This document shows, piece by piece, positions 7,819 to 19,470 of a stretch of 64,000 nucleotides of DNA (its first letter is position 1; each line of letters opens with the position of its first letter). The position numbers were made by a program, and so were the translations under genes. Below the pieces are notes generated by a model that made no database searches, was not told the DNA's origin, and saw only the letters and a list, made by a program, of their open reading frames with translations. The DNA lies in assembly GCF_001552215.1 (NCBI RefSeq), contig NZ_BCQT01000014.1, forward strand, positions 124,001 to 188,000, in the 5' to 3' direction. The DNA comes from Actinomadura macra NBRC 14102. Its GTDB lineage: Bacteria > Actinomycetota > Actinomycetes > Streptosporangiales > Streptosporangiaceae.

Positions 7819-8964
7819 ATGGAATATCTGATCGTCATCGCAGGGCTGGTCGCCGTCGCTCTGATCGTCGGAGGGGTCGCCTTCCTGCGGCCGAGCCGCC
7901 GCGGGCCGCGTCCGCCCGTCGAACCGGAGGAGCGGCGCGGCGGTGCCACCGCCGTCGACGAGGCGGAGGCGACCGCGCCCACCATCGAGCGCGCGCCCCC
8001 GACCGAAGCGCCCCCGCCCACGATCGAGATCGAGCAGCCGCCGCCCGGCGCCGGACGGCTCGTCCGGTTGCGGGCCCGGCTCGCCCGCTCCCAGAACGCC
8101 TTCGGCAAGACCCTCCTCGGCCTCCTGTCGCGCGAGACACTCGACGACGACGCCTGGGAGGAGATCGAGGACACCCTGATCACCGCCGACATGGGCACCG
8201 CCGTGGCCCGGCAGGTCACCGACGACCTGCGCACCAGGGTGCAGGTGCTCGGCACCCGCGACGCCGCCGAGGTCCGCGCGATGCTCAAGGACGAGCTGGT
8301 CAAGCAGATCGGCGCCGACCTGGACCGCTCGCTGAAGACCGAGCGGCACAGCAACCGCCCCGCCGTCCTCCTGGTCGTCGGCGTCAACGGCACCGGCAAG
8401 ACCACCACCTGCGGCAAACTCGCCCGCGTCCTGGTCGGCGACGGCCGCACCGTCCTGCTGGGCGCGGCCGACACCTTCCGCGCCGCCGCCGCCGACCAGC
8501 TGGAGACCTGGGGGTCGCGGGTCGGCGCGCAGGTCGTCCGCAAGGACGAGGGCACCGACCCCGCCAGCGTCGCCTTCGACGCCGTCCGGCAGGGCATCGA
8601 CACCAAGGTCGACGCGGTGATCGTGGACACCGCCGGGCGGCTGCACACCAAGACCGGGCTGATGGACGAGCTCGGCAAGGTCAAGCGCGTCGTGGAGAAG
8701 CAGGCCGAGGTCGATGAGGTCCTGCTCGTCCTCGACGCGACCACCGGCCAGAACGGTATGCAGCAGGCCCGCGTGTTCGCCGAGGTCGTCAACATCACCG
8801 GCGTGGTGCTGACCAAGCTGGACGGCACCGCCAAGGGCGGCATCGTCGTCCAGGTACAGCGCGAGCTGGGCGTGCCGGTGAAGCTGGTCGGTCTGGGGGA
8901 GGGCCCCGACGACCTGGCCCCCTTCGAGCCCGACGCGTTCGTGGACGCCATCCTGGGCGACTGA
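7819..8964 (+). CDS. ftsY: Signal recognition particle receptor FtsY
   Basis: SRP receptor GTPase, 381 residues, partner of Ffh (13475-15046), which docks ribosome-nascent chains at the membrane. It starts with a transmembrane anchor (MEYLIVIAGLVAVALIVGG) typical of actinobacterial FtsY, then a short acidic/Pro linker, the N domain and the G domain. Visible motifs are P-loop GVNGTGKTTT (~188), DTAGRLHTK (~271) and TKLDGTAKGG (~332). ATG 7819 is chosen because it begins the anchor directly; a longer frame upstream adds only non-hydrophobic residues. Confidence 0.96.
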   Translation: MEYLIVIAGLVAVALIVGGVAFLRPSRRGPRPPVEPEERRGGATAVDEAEATAPTIERAPPTEAPPPTIEIEQPPPGAGRLVRLRARLARSQNAFGKTLLGLLSRETLDDDAWEEIEDTLITADMGTAVARQVTDDLRTRVQVLGTRDAAEVRAMLKDELVKQIGADLDRSLKTERHSNRPAVLLVVGVNGTGKTTTCGKLARVLVGDGRTVLLGAADTFRAAAADQLETWGSRVGAQVVRKDEGTDPASVAFDAVRQGIDTKVDAVIVDTAGRLHTKTGLMDELGKVKRVVEKQAEVDEVLLVLDATTGQNGMQQARVFAEVVNITGVVLTKLDGTAKGGIVVQVQRELGVPVKLVGLGEGPDDLAPFEPDAFVDAILGD

Positions 8965-9005
8965 TCCCCGGCGGCTGATCTGCGGCGCCCGATCCGCGCG
9001 CCCGG

Positions 9006-10931
<1,926 letters not shown>

Positions 10932-10932
<1 letters not shown>

Positions 10933-13262
10933 TGGAGCACGCCCCCCGGCCGGCCCGCGCAGCCCTCGCGGCGGCGCGGGCCGCCCGCGCCGTGACCCTG
11001 GACGGCTGGCTGGCGGCCCTCCTGGACGACGCGCCCGCGGACGTCGCGCTCGCCGCCGTGGGCAGCCACGCCCGCCGCGAGCTGACCCCCGGAGGCGACC
11101 TCGACCTCGTCCTCCTGCACCAGGGCCGCCCCGACGTCGCGGAGATCGCCGACCGCGTCTGGTACCCGGTCTGGGACTCCGGCGTCCGCCTGGACCACTC
11201 CGTCCGGACGATCCACGAGGCCCGCGCGGTCGCGCGCGGCGACCTGAAGGTCGCGCTCGGCCTGCTCTCCGCCCGTCACATCGCCGGCGACCACGCGATC
11301 GTCGATGAACTGCGCGCCGCCGTCCTGTCCGACTGGCGCGCCGACGCACCCATTCGTCTGCCCGAACTGTCCGCGATGTGCCGTGACCGCTGGGAGGCCC
11401 ACGGCGAGCTGGCGTTCCTCCTCGAACCCGACCTCAAGGAGGCCCGCGGCGGCCTCCGTGACGTCCACACCATGCGGGCGGTCGCCGCGTCCTGGGTGGC
11501 CTCCGCCCCGGGCACACGGATCACCGCCGCCCACGACCTCCTCCTGGACGTCCGGCATGCCCTCCACACGGTCACCGGTCGCTCCACCGATCGCCTCGTC
11601 CTGCAAGAACAAGAGGCCGTCGCCCGCGCGCTCGACCTGCCCGACGCCAATGCCCTCCTCCGCACGACCGCCGAGGCGGCGCGCGCCGTCACCTACGCCG
11701 CCGACCACCTCTGGCGCCGCGTCGACCGCCTCACCCGCCACTCCCGGGCCGCCAGGGTCCGGAGCGCCGACGGCCACGGGAGGCAGGACGGCGGGCAGCG
11801 GACGCGCCGCCCCGGCGGACGGGCGCGGGAAGTGGAGCGGCGGCCCCTCGGCGACGGAGCGGTCGAACACGACGGCGAGGTCGTCCTCGCCCGCGGGGCG
11901 GACCTCGCGGATCCCGCGCTGATCCTGCGCGTGGCCGCGGCCGCCGCGCAGGCGGGGCTCCCGCTCGCACCCGCCACGGTCGCGCGGCTCGCCGAGCGGG
12001 CCGCCCTGCCCCCGGTGCCCTGGCCCGCCGACGCCCGGGACGCGCTGGTGTCGCTGCTCGGCGCCGGTCCCGCGGCCATCGGCGTCTGGGAGGCGCTCGA
12101 CCAGGCCGGGCTGATCGTGCGGCTGCTGCCCGACTGGGAGCATGTCCGGAACCGGCCGCAGCGCAACCCGGTCCACCGCTTCACCGTCGACCGCCACCTC
12201 GTCGAGACCGCGGCGGGCGCCGCCGCCCTCGCCCGCGAGGTCGCCCGGCCCGATCTGCTCCTGGTCGGCGCGCTGCTGCACGACATCGGCAAGGGCCGAC
12301 CCGGCGACCACTCCACGGTCGGCGCCGCAGTGACCCATGACCTCGGAACGAGACTGGGCTTTCCCGAAGGTGACGTCGAGGTCCTGGAGACCGTCGTCCG
12401 CCACCATCTGCTGCTGCCCGAGACCGCCACCCGCCGCGATCTCGACGATCCCGTCACCGTCAAGACCGTCGTGGCCGCCGTCTCGGAGGTGCCCGGTCGT
12501 GAACGCGAGATCCTCGACCTGCTCTCCGCGCTCGCGCCGGCCGACGGGAACGCCACCGGCCCCGCCGCCTGGGGAACCTGGAAAGCCGGACTCGTCACCG
12601 ATCTCGCCCGCCGCGCCGCGGCCGCGCTCGCCGGCGGTACCCCGCCGCCCGTGCCCGAACCGGGCCCCGACCAGCTCGCCCTGGCCCGCCACGACGGCGC
12701 CGCCGTCCGTGTCGCCGGCGCGCGCATCACCATCGCCGCGCCCGACCGTCCCGGACTGCTCTGGCGGACCGCCGGGGTCCTCGCCCTGCACCGCCTCGCC
12801 GTCCGGACGGCGCGCGTCGTGTCGTCGGGTGCCGGCACCGCCGTCCTCGACTTCACCGCCATCCCTGAGTACGGGACGCCACCGGACCCCGCCACCCTTG
12901 AGGCCGACCTGCGGCGCATGCTCGCCGACCGCCTGGACGTGGCCGAACGGCTCGAACGCCGCGTGCGCTCGGTACGCACCCGTCCGGGCGTGACCGTCCC
13001 GCCGCCGCGCGTCCGGCTCGTGGACGACGCGTCCAGCACCGCCACCGTCGTCGAGGTCCGAGCCCACGACGGCCCCGGCCTCCTCTGGCGGATCGGGCGG
13101 GCCCTCGGCTCCTGCGGCCTCCAGGTCCGCGCCGCCCGGGTCGACACCCTCGGTGCGGAGGCCGTCGACGTCTTCTACGTCGTGGACGAGGCGGGCCGGT
13201 CCCTCACCGACCCCGCCGCGCTGTCGTCCGTCCGCACCCAGGTCATGGCGGTCCTGCGCTGA
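10932..13262 (+). CDS. glnD: PII nucleotidyl-/adenylyltransferase GlnD
   Basis: A 776-residue bifunctional enzyme that modifies and demodifies GlnK Tyr51. Order: N-terminal nucleotidyltransferase with GSHARRELTPGGDLDLVLL (metal Asp pair near 57 and 59), a helical linker, an HD phosphohydrolase with LLHDIGKGRPGDHS (~449), then two ACT domains starting near 594 (ITIAAPDRPGLLWR) and 704 (VEVRAHDGPGLLWR). A charged Arg/Gly insert lies between the transferase and HD domains at about 272-310. Actinobacterial GlnD is known to act as an adenylyltransferase rather than a uridylyltransferase; sequence alone cannot decide. GTG at 10932 overlaps the glnK stop by one base. Confidence 0.95.
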
Positions 13263-13289
13263 CCCCGAACACCCCGCCGGACGGGGTCA
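13260..13289 (+). terminator. glnD terminator overlapping its stop codon
   Basis: TGACCCCG (whose first three bases are the glnD stop) pairs with CGGGGTCA at 13282-13289 around a 14-nt loop: 8 perfect base pairs ending the amtB-glnK-glnD operon. Confidence 0.65.
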
Positions 13290-13332
13290 GCCCAGGACGC
13301 GCCACCTCCCTGCAGTACGGGGCGGGCCACGA

Positions 13333-13393
13333 TGCGGTTCAACCAGGGTGCGGCCAAACAGGGAGCGGTTCAGAAGGGTGCGGTTCAAACAGG
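13333..13393. repeat. Four tandem copies of a 15-16 bp unit upstream of ffh
   Basis: Units tgcggttcaaccaggg, tgcggccaaacaggg, agcggttcagaaggg and tgcggttcaaacagg follow directly head to tail, 81 bp before the ffh start. No coding frame is supported. The array lies between the glnD terminator and ffh, where the ffh promoter should be. Confidence 0.7.
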
Positions 13394-13474
13394 TTGCGCG
13401 ACCGGGCGGGACCTGGCCGGTGACCCGATACGCTGAAGGCGATCCCAGAAGCTTTCCAAGGACGGTCCAGACAC

Positions 13475-15046
13475 GTGTTCGAGACGCTCTCCGACCGGTT
13501 GACGACGGTCTTCTCGTCGCTGCGCAGCAAGGGCCGGCTCTCCGAGGCCGACATCAACGCGACGGCCCGCGAGATCCGCATCGCGCTGCTTGAGGCCGAC
13601 GTCGCGCTCCCCGTGGTCAAGGACTTCATCGCACAGATCAAGGAGCGGGCACGGGGCGAGGAGGTCTCGCAGGCCCTCAATCCAGCCCAGCAGGTCGTCA
13701 AGATCGTCAACGACGAGCTGATCAACATCCTCGGCGGCGAGACGCGCCGGATCCGGTTCGCCAAGAATCCCCCCACCGTGATCATGCTGGCGGGCCTGCA
13801 AGGCGCCGGTAAGACCACCCTGGCGGGCAAGCTGGCGCGGTGGCTGAAGTCCGAGGGCCACGCGCCGATGCTCGTGGCCGCCGACCTGCAGCGCCCGAAC
13901 GCCGTCCAGCAGCTCCAGGTCGTCGGCGAGCGCGCCGGGGTCCCGGTGTTCGCGCCCGAGCCCGGCAGCGGCGTCGGCGACCCGGTGGACGTCGCCCGCC
14001 ACTCCATCGACCAGGCCAAACACGCCCAGCACGACGTCGTCGTCATCGACACCGCGGGCCGGCTCGGCATCGACGCCGAGATGATGCAGCAGGCCATCGA
14101 CATCCGTGACGCCGTTCGTCCGGACGATGTGCTGTTCGTCGTGGACGCCATGGTCGGCCAGGACGCCGTCAACACCGCCCAGGCGTTCATGGACGGCGTC
14201 GGCTTCGACGGCGTCGTCCTGACCAAGCTCGACGGCGACGCCCGCGGCGGCGCGGCGCTCTCGGTCCGGCACATCACCGGCTGCCCGATCATGTTCGCCT
14301 CGACCGGGGAGAAACTGGAGGACTTCAGCGTCTTCCACCCGGACCGCATGGCGGGCCGCATCCTCGACATGGGTGACATCCTCACCCTGATCGAGCAGGC
14401 CGAGCAGGCGTTCGACGCCGAGCAGGCCGAGAAGATGACCAGCAAGTTCGCCTCGGGCGAGGACTTCACCCTCGAGGACTTCCTCGAGCAGATGATGATG
14501 ATCCGCAAGCTCGGGCCGATCGGCAACCTGCTCGGGATGATGCCCGGGATGGGGCAGGTCCGCGATCAGATCAGCCAGATCGATGACAAGGACCTCGACC
14601 GCGTCGCCGCTATCATCCGCTCGATGACCCCGCAGGAGCGCGCCCAGCCGAAGATCATCAACGGCTCCCGGCGGGCCCGCATCGCGGGCGGCTCCGGCGT
14701 CAGCGTCGGCGAGGTCAGCAGCCTGGTCACCCGGTTCTTCGACGCGCAGAAGATGATGCGCCAGATGGCCGGCGGCATGGGACTGCCCGGCATGCCCGGC
14801 GGCGGCCGCCGCAAGTCCGCCAAAGCCGCGAAGGCCAAGAACAAGAAGGGCAAGCAGCGCAGCGGCGACCCGCGCAAGCGCGGCCGGCGCCCCGAAGAGC
14901 AGCCCGCGGCGGACGGCGCCCCCCAGGGCCTCCCACCGGGCCTCGGCGGCGGCCAGGGCGGCCTTCCGCCCGGTCTCGGTGGGCAACTGCCCCCCGGCTT
15001 CCAGATGCCCGACCTGAACAAGCTTCAGGGCCGCAAGAAGAAGTAG
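13475..15046 (+). CDS. ffh: Signal recognition particle protein Ffh
   Basis: A 523-residue SRP54 GTPase that binds 4.5S RNA and signal peptides and docks with FtsY. N domain 1-90, G domain with P-loop GLQGAGKTTL (~108), DTAGRLGID and TKLDGDARGGAALS, then a methionine-rich M domain (~300-430) with the finger-loop segment KLGPIGNLLGMMPGM. The C-terminus has a Lys/Arg-rich stretch followed by repeated LPPGLGGG-type segments, a low-complexity tail longer than in most Ffh. GTG at 13475. No SRP RNA gene is seen nearby. Confidence 0.96.
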   Translation: MFETLSDRLTTVFSSLRSKGRLSEADINATAREIRIALLEADVALPVVKDFIAQIKERARGEEVSQALNPAQQVVKIVNDELINILGGETRRIRFAKNPPTVIMLAGLQGAGKTTLAGKLARWLKSEGHAPMLVAADLQRPNAVQQLQVVGERAGVPVFAPEPGSGVGDPVDVARHSIDQAKHAQHDVVVIDTAGRLGIDAEMMQQAIDIRDAVRPDDVLFVVDAMVGQDAVNTAQAFMDGVGFDGVVLTKLDGDARGGAALSVRHITGCPIMFASTGEKLEDFSVFHPDRMAGRILDMGDILTLIEQAEQAFDAEQAEKMTSKFASGEDFTLEDFLEQMMMIRKLGPIGNLLGMMPGMGQVRDQISQIDDKDLDRVAAIIRSMTPQERAQPKIINGSRRARIAGGSGVSVGEVSSLVTRFFDAQKMMRQMAGGMGLPGMPGGGRRKSAKAAKAKNKKGKQRSGDPRKRGRRPEEQPAADGAPQGLPPGLGGGQGGLPPGLGGQLPPGFQMPDLNKLQGRKKK

Positions 15047-15276
15047 GACCCGACGCTGCGTCGATCCGCCGGACACGCAGAGAAGTCGCCGCGTGTCATC
15101 GCACGATTGCGCTTTTCTCTGGTTCGTCTGGCAGAATGATTGGCTGGAAACCCCGGAAGCGCCAGGCGCCCTCTCTCGTCCTCGGCGGCCGGAGTCCATC
15201 GAGCGGCCGTGAGCCGGTGTTCCCCACCTGGCGCGGGCCGCTCACCCTGTAATGAAGTCTGGAGTACACCACACCC

Positions 15277-15726
15277 GTGGCAGTCAAGATCAAGCTCAAG
15301 CGTCTGGGGAAGATCCGGAACCCGCAGTACCGGGTCGTCGTGGCCGACGCGCGCACCAAGCGCGATGGTCGGGCCATCGAGGAGATCGGGCTCTATCAGC
15401 CCAAGCAGGAGCCGTCGCTCATCCAGATCGACTCCGAGCGCGCGCAGTACTGGCTCGGCGTCGGCGCGCAGCCGACCGAGCCCGTCCTCAACCTCCTGAA
15501 GATCACCGGCGACTGGCAGAAGTTCAAGGGCGAGCCGGGCGCCGAGGGCACTCTGAAGGTCGCCGAGCCCAAGGCCGACAAGAAGTCGGTGTTCGAGGCC
15601 GCAGTCAAGGAGTCGCTGGGCGACGACGTGGCCCCCGGTGCCGCCACCCGGGGCAAGAAGAAGGCCGAGCCGAAGAAGTCCGAGGCCAAGGCCACCGAGA
15701 CAACCGAAGTCAAGAGCGAGGGCTGA
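15277..15726 (+). CDS. rpsP: 30S ribosomal protein S16
   Basis: A 149-residue S16 of the small-subunit body. The core ([20 protein letters not shown], then [19 protein letters not shown]) is standard for about 85 residues. A Lys/Glu/Ala-rich tail ([16 protein letters not shown]) extends it well beyond the ~80-90 residues of most bacterial S16, as is common in actinobacteria. GTG start; khpA follows after 1 nt. The 230-bp leader from the ffh stop holds no gene that I can support. Confidence 0.96.
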   Translation: MAVKIKLKRLGKIRNPQYRVVVADARTKRDGRAIEEIGLYQPKQEPSLIQIDSERAQYWLGVGAQPTEPVLNLLKITGDWQKFKGEPGAEGTLKVAEPKADKKSVFEAAVKESLGDDVAPGAATRGKKKAEPKKSEAKATETTEVKSEG

Positions 15727-15727
15727 C

Positions 15728-15970
15728 GTGCTCGAAGAAGCGCTCGAGCACCTGGTCCGCGGGATCGTGGAGAACCCGGACGACGTCCGGGTCCGCGCCC
15801 GCCGGATCAGGGGTGGCCGGGTCCTGGAGGTGCGCGTGCACCCCGAGGACCTCGGCAAGGTCATCGGCCGAAGCGGTCGCACCGCCAAGGCCCTGCGCAC
15901 CGTGATCAGCGCCCTCTCCGGGGGCCGTTACGTGCGCGTGGACCTGCTCGACGTCAACGAGGTCCGCTGA
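15728..15970 (+). CDS. khpA: KH-domain RNA-binding protein KhpA
   Basis: An 80-residue single-KH protein. The GxxG loop is IGRSGRTAKALR (residues 46-57), preceded by the short beta-alpha elements of a type II KH fold. The small KhpA family partners with KhpB and binds diverse RNAs in Gram-positive bacteria. GTG at 15728 begins 1 nt after the rpsP stop, giving the usual rpsP-khpA pair ahead of rimM-trmD. The full family length is present. Confidence 0.93.
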   Translation: MLEEALEHLVRGIVENPDDVRVRARRIRGGRVLEVRVHPEDLGKVIGRSGRTAKALRTVISALSGGRYVRVDLLDVNEVR

Positions 15971-15975
15971 GTGAC

Positions 15976-16000
15976 CCCCCGGCATTCCGTATGCCGGGGG
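15976..16000 (+). terminator. rpsP-khpA terminator
   Basis: CCCCCGGCAT pairs perfectly with ATGCCGGGGG around loop TCCGT, beginning 5 nt after the khpA stop. A 10-bp GC-rich stem without a T-run. Confidence 0.7.
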
Positions 16001-16098
16001 CCTCTCGGCTCCCGTAGGCGCGTCCGGGTCCCTGATCCGGCCCACGCCCCGGGCGGGCCGCATCAGGCGTCCACGCCCCGATGCGGCGTTCTGGACCG

Positions 16099-16130
16099 CG
16101 CCATCCCGGGAAGCACCTCCCGGGATGGCG
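16099..16130 (+). terminator. 13-bp hairpin in the khpA-rimM gap
   Basis: CGCCATCCCGGGA and TCCCGGGATGGCG are perfect inverted arms with a 6-nt loop. It is the second strong stem in the 443-bp gap between khpA and rimM, which otherwise holds no gene I can support. It lies ~285 bp ahead of rimM, so it is either a second terminator or part of a structured rimM leader. Confidence 0.5.
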
Positions 16131-16413
16131 GCCCCGTACCCCGCGCTCGCTCCGTCCCACGGCCTTTTCGGGCGGCCGCCCCCACCCCGCTCACCGCGCC
16201 GTTCACCCCCGCAACCGGCGAGGCAAGGTCGCCTGTCGTCGAGCGGGCCACTGACGAACTCGCTCTCCGGGGGTGGCCTGCTTGTCAATCTCTGAACCGG
16301 GTGCACCAAGCACCAGGACTCCTTCCCAGGTCACGCGGTGCCGTCAAGGTCCGAGCGGACAGGACTCGTAGGGATTCAGCACGATGCGGCGTATGCAGGA
16401 CGGAACGATCCTG

Positions 16414-16926
16414 ATGAGTGAGAAGCTCGTCGTCGGGCGGGTCGGCCGGCCGCACGGGATCCGTGGTGAGGTCACCATCGACGTCCGCACCGACGAACCC
16501 GACGCGCGGTTCACCCCCGGCACCGCGATCGCCACCGACCCCGCCGACGCGGGGCCGATCGTGATCGAGCGTGCCCGCTGGCACTCGGGGCGCCTGCTCC
16601 TGCACTTCGCCGGGATCGATGATCGCGACGCCGCCGAGGGCCTGCGCGGCACCTGGCTCGTCGTCGAGGAGGACGACATTCCCTCGTCCTCCGACCCGGA
16701 CGACTTTCACGACCAGGAGCTGATCGGCCTCGCCGTGGTCACCGCGGACGGGACCGACGTCGGCCGGGTCGCCGAAGTCCTCCACCACGGACAGGACCTC
16801 CTCGTCGTGCGCGGGGCCGGAGGCGAGACGCTGATCCCCTTCGTGGCCGCGCTCGTCCCCGAGGTGGACGTCCCCGGCGGCCGGCTGGTCATCGATCCAC
16901 CCCCCGGCCTGCTCGACGAATCATGA
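16414..16926 (+). CDS. rimM: Ribosome maturation factor RimM
   Basis: A 170-residue 16S rRNA processing factor that binds S19 and helps assemble the 30S head. The N-terminal beta-barrel starts [16 protein letters not shown], and the PRC-barrel half has [20 protein letters not shown] and [19 protein letters not shown] 16414 is preferred because homologues begin close to the VGRVGRPHG block, with GGACGG 10 nt upstream; in-frame ATGs at 16384 and 16393 are possible. Its stop overlaps the trmD ATG (ATGA). Confidence 0.93.
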   Translation: MSEKLVVGRVGRPHGIRGEVTIDVRTDEPDARFTPGTAIATDPADAGPIVIERARWHSGRLLLHFAGIDDRDAAEGLRGTWLVVEEDDIPSSSDPDDFHDQELIGLAVVTADGTDVGRVAEVLHHGQDLLVVRGAGGETLIPFVAALVPEVDVPGGRLVIDPPPGLLDES

Positions 16927-17705
16927 ACATCGACATCCTCACGATCTTCCCCGAGTACTTCGCGCCCCTGGATGTCTCGCTCCTGGGCAAGGCCAGGCGG
17001 AACGGGCTCCTGGCCGTTCAGGTCCACGATCTGCGTGAATGGACGCACGACCGGCACCGGACCGTCGATGACACCCCCTATGGCGGGGGTCCCGGAATGG
17101 TGATGAAACCCGAACCTTGGGGTGAGGCTCTTGACACCATTGCGCCACCCGGGTCCGCCTCGCGACTGATCATCCCCACACCCAGCGGACGTCCGTTCAC
17201 CCAGGCCCTCGCGGTCGAGTACGCCGCTGAACCGAGGCTGCTGTTCGCCTGCGGACGCTACGAGGGGATCGACTCCCGCGTCGCCGACGAGGTCAGGACC
17301 CGGATGCCCGTGGACGAGATCAGCCTCGGGGACTTCGTCCTCGCCGGCGGCGAGGTCGCCGTGCTGGTCATGGTCGAGGCCATCGGGCGTCTCCTGCCCG
17401 GCGTCCTCGGCAACGCCGACTCGGTCGCCGACGACTCGTTCGCCCCCGGGGCCATGGAGTCGCTTCTGGAGGGCCCCGTCTACACAAAGCCCCCGGTCTG
17501 GCGCGATCGGCCCGTCCCGGACGTCCTGCTCTCGGGGCACCACGGCGCCATCGCCCGCTGGCGTCGCGACGAGGCCTTGCGGCGCACCGCCCGGAACCGC
17601 CCCGAACTTTTGGAGCGCCTGGACGCCGGCTCCCTCGACGGACACGACCGGGACGTCCTCCGCGAGGCCGGTTTTCCGGTTGACGGCGAAGGTATGGCAA
17701 ACTAG
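16923..17705 (+). CDS. trmD: tRNA (guanine-N1)-methyltransferase TrmD
   Basis: A 260-residue SPOUT methyltransferase that makes m1G37 in tRNAs reading CNN codons. Visible blocks are [39 protein letters not shown] and the trefoil-knot SAM site [20 protein letters not shown], followed by [14 protein letters not shown]. Length is normal (~250). ATG overlaps the rimM stop by 4 nt. The conserved order rimM-trmD-rplS supports the assignment. Confidence 0.97.
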   Translation: MNIDILTIFPEYFAPLDVSLLGKARRNGLLAVQVHDLREWTHDRHRTVDDTPYGGGPGMVMKPEPWGEALDTIAPPGSASRLIIPTPSGRPFTQALAVEYAAEPRLLFACGRYEGIDSRVADEVRTRMPVDEISLGDFVLAGGEVAVLVMVEAIGRLLPGVLGNADSVADDSFAPGAMESLLEGPVYTKPPVWRDRPVPDVLLSGHHGAIARWRRDEALRRTARNRPELLERLDAGSLDGHDRDVLREAGFPVDGEGMAN

Positions 17706-17823
17706 AGCGTCCGTGCGTTCAGATCGCGCGGTACCCACAGACCACTTCCCGCGGCGCGACGCCCCCACGAAGGATCCACCGGGGCCTCTCGATGCCCGCG
17801 TTCGACCATGAGGAACCGCTGCG

Positions 17824-18174
17824 ATGCACACCCTGATCCAGGAGATCGAGAAGGCCGCGATGCGCGCCGACGTCCCGGACTTCCGTCCGGGCGACACGCT
17901 GAAGGTGCACGTCCGCGTCACCGAAGGCAACCGGAGCCGTATCCAGGTCTTCCAGGGCGTGGTGATCCGGCGGCAGGGCGGCGGCGCCCGCGAGACCTTC
18001 ACCGTCCGCAAGGTCAGCTACAGCGTCGGTGTCGAGCGGACCTTCCCGCTCAACAGTCCCTCGATCGACAAGATCGAGGTCGTCACCCGCGGCGACGTTC
18101 GCCGCGCCAAGCTGTACTACCTGCGCAACCTTCGCGGTAAGGCCGCGCGCATCAAGGAGAAGCGCGACTTCTGA
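17824..18174 (+). CDS. rplS: 50S ribosomal protein L19
   Basis: A 116-residue L19 at the 30S-50S interface. Diagnostic segments are [40 protein letters not shown] and [14 protein letters not shown], with the end [26 protein letters not shown] before the ATG supplies the ribosome site. The 118-bp leader after trmD has no supported gene. A strong terminator follows. Confidence 0.97.
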   Translation: MHTLIQEIEKAAMRADVPDFRPGDTLKVHVRVTEGNRSRIQVFQGVVIRRQGGGARETFTVRKVSYSVGVERTFPLNSPSIDKIEVVTRGDVRRAKLYYLRNLRGKAARIKEKRDF

Positions 18175-18186
18175 CCCCATGTCTCC

Positions 18187-18226
18187 GCAACGCCCCGGGA
18201 ACCGATCGCGGCCACCGGGGCGTTGC
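18187..18226 (+). terminator. rplS terminator
   Basis: GCAACGCCCCGG and CCGGGGCGTTGC form a perfect 12-bp stem with a 16-nt loop, 13 nt after the rplS stop, followed by CCGTTT. Confidence 0.75.
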
Positions 18227-18317
18227 CCGTTTCGGTGGAGGGTGACCGGCATGGTCCCCGGCGACACGCTTACGGGCGGGGCTCCCCGGTCCCCGGCGCC
18301 GCTAGGCTTTCGCTCTG

Positions 18318-19223
18318 ATGACTGACGAGGACGATCGGAGAGACGTGCGATCCGAAGCCGAGGGCGCGGTGCCCGAAGATGAGCAGACCGTGACCTCCGC
18401 CGAGGAGACGGCCGACGACGGCTCTCCCGACGAGGGCAAGCGAAAAAAGAAGCCGGGCTCGTTCTGGAAAGAACTCCCCGTCCTCATCGTGGTCGCCGTC
18501 GTCCTGGCCCTGGTCATCAAGGCTTTCGCCGTCCAGGCGTTCTACATCCCGTCCGGCTCCATGGAGAACACCCTCCAGGTCGGCGACCGCGTCCTGGTCA
18601 ACAAGATCGTCTACCACACCCGCGACATCGCGCGCGGCGACGTCGTGGTCTTCAACGGCCTCGACTCATGGGACCCCGAGACCCAGGTCAAGGAGCCCGG
18701 CAACCCGATCTCCAAGGCCCTGCACGCGGTCGGCAGCGCCTTTGGCGTCGCTCCCAACGAGAAGGACTACATCAAGCGGGTCATCGGCATCCCCGGTGAC
18801 CACGTCAAGTGCTGCGACGCCCAAGGCCGCGTCACCGTCAACGGTGTCCCGCTGGACGAGAAGTCCTACCTGTACACCGACCCGATCACGCACGAGCAGA
18901 ACAAACCGTCCAACGACCCGTTCGATGTCACCGTGAAGCCCGGCCAACTCTGGGTCATGGGCGACCACCGGGAACTGTCCTATGACTCCCGCTCTCATCG
19001 CGGTGACCCGGGCGGGGGCACCATTCCCACCGACCGTGTCATCGGCCGCGCGTTCGTGATCGTCTGGCCCCTGAACCGCCTGGACACTCTCCCGATCCCT
19101 GGCACCTTCAAACAGGCCGCCTTCAAGGCCACGGCCCTGGCGCTCCCCGTCACCCCCCTTGCCCTGGGTCTGGCAGGCGCATTCCCCGTCACCTACCTGA
19201 TGCGCCGCCGCCGACTCAAATAG
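18318..19223 (+). CDS. lepB: Signal peptidase I
   Basis: A 301-residue membrane serine protease (S26A) that removes Sec and Tat signal peptides. A long acidic cytoplasmic N-terminus (residues 1-48) leads into a transmembrane helix (LPVLIVVAVVLALVIKAFAV). The catalytic serine is Ser81 in IPSGSM and the general-base lysine is Lys153 in DYIKRVIGIPGD; box E is GDHRELSYDSRSH. A second hydrophobic segment near the C-terminus (ALALPVTPLALGLAGAF) suggests a C-terminal span. Location directly after rplS is the conserved actinomycete arrangement. Confidence 0.95.
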   Translation: MTDEDDRRDVRSEAEGAVPEDEQTVTSAEETADDGSPDEGKRKKKPGSFWKELPVLIVVAVVLALVIKAFAVQAFYIPSGSMENTLQVGDRVLVNKIVYHTRDIARGDVVVFNGLDSWDPETQVKEPGNPISKALHAVGSAFGVAPNEKDYIKRVIGIPGDHVKCCDAQGRVTVNGVPLDEKSYLYTDPITHEQNKPSNDPFDVTVKPGQLWVMGDHRELSYDSRSHRGDPGGGTIPTDRVIGRAFVIVWPLNRLDTLPIPGTFKQAAFKATALALPVTPLALGLAGAFPVTYLMRRRRLK

Positions 19224-19247
19224 CCGCCAAGCCCCATCCAGGAGCAG

Positions 19248-19269
19248 ACGCGCCCCCACGTGGGCGCGT
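19248..19269 (+). terminator. lepB terminator
   Basis: ACGCGCCC and GGGCGCGT pair around CCACGT, followed by GTTAACCCTT; 25 nt after the lepB stop. Confidence 0.65.
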
Positions 19270-19470
19270 GTTAACCCTTCAGCTCCGTTCCAGCGCTCTT
19301 CAACCTGCCCCGCCCAAACAATGGCGGCGCCGGCGCATCAAGTCTTTTCGGCTCGGTGACCCCCTCTTCAACGGGTGCGCTTGTCGGGCCTCTCGGGCGT
19401 GATCATTGACATGTCGGAGATGGCGGCATTCGGGAACGGCGAGGGGGTCCGGCGACGTACGCTGCGGAGC

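Noticed and set aside
19406-19434. TTGACA as a -35 element for rnhB
   Set aside because: The hexamer is perfect, but no TAnnnT lies 16-18 nt downstream; TACGCT next to the start codon is a better -10 candidate.
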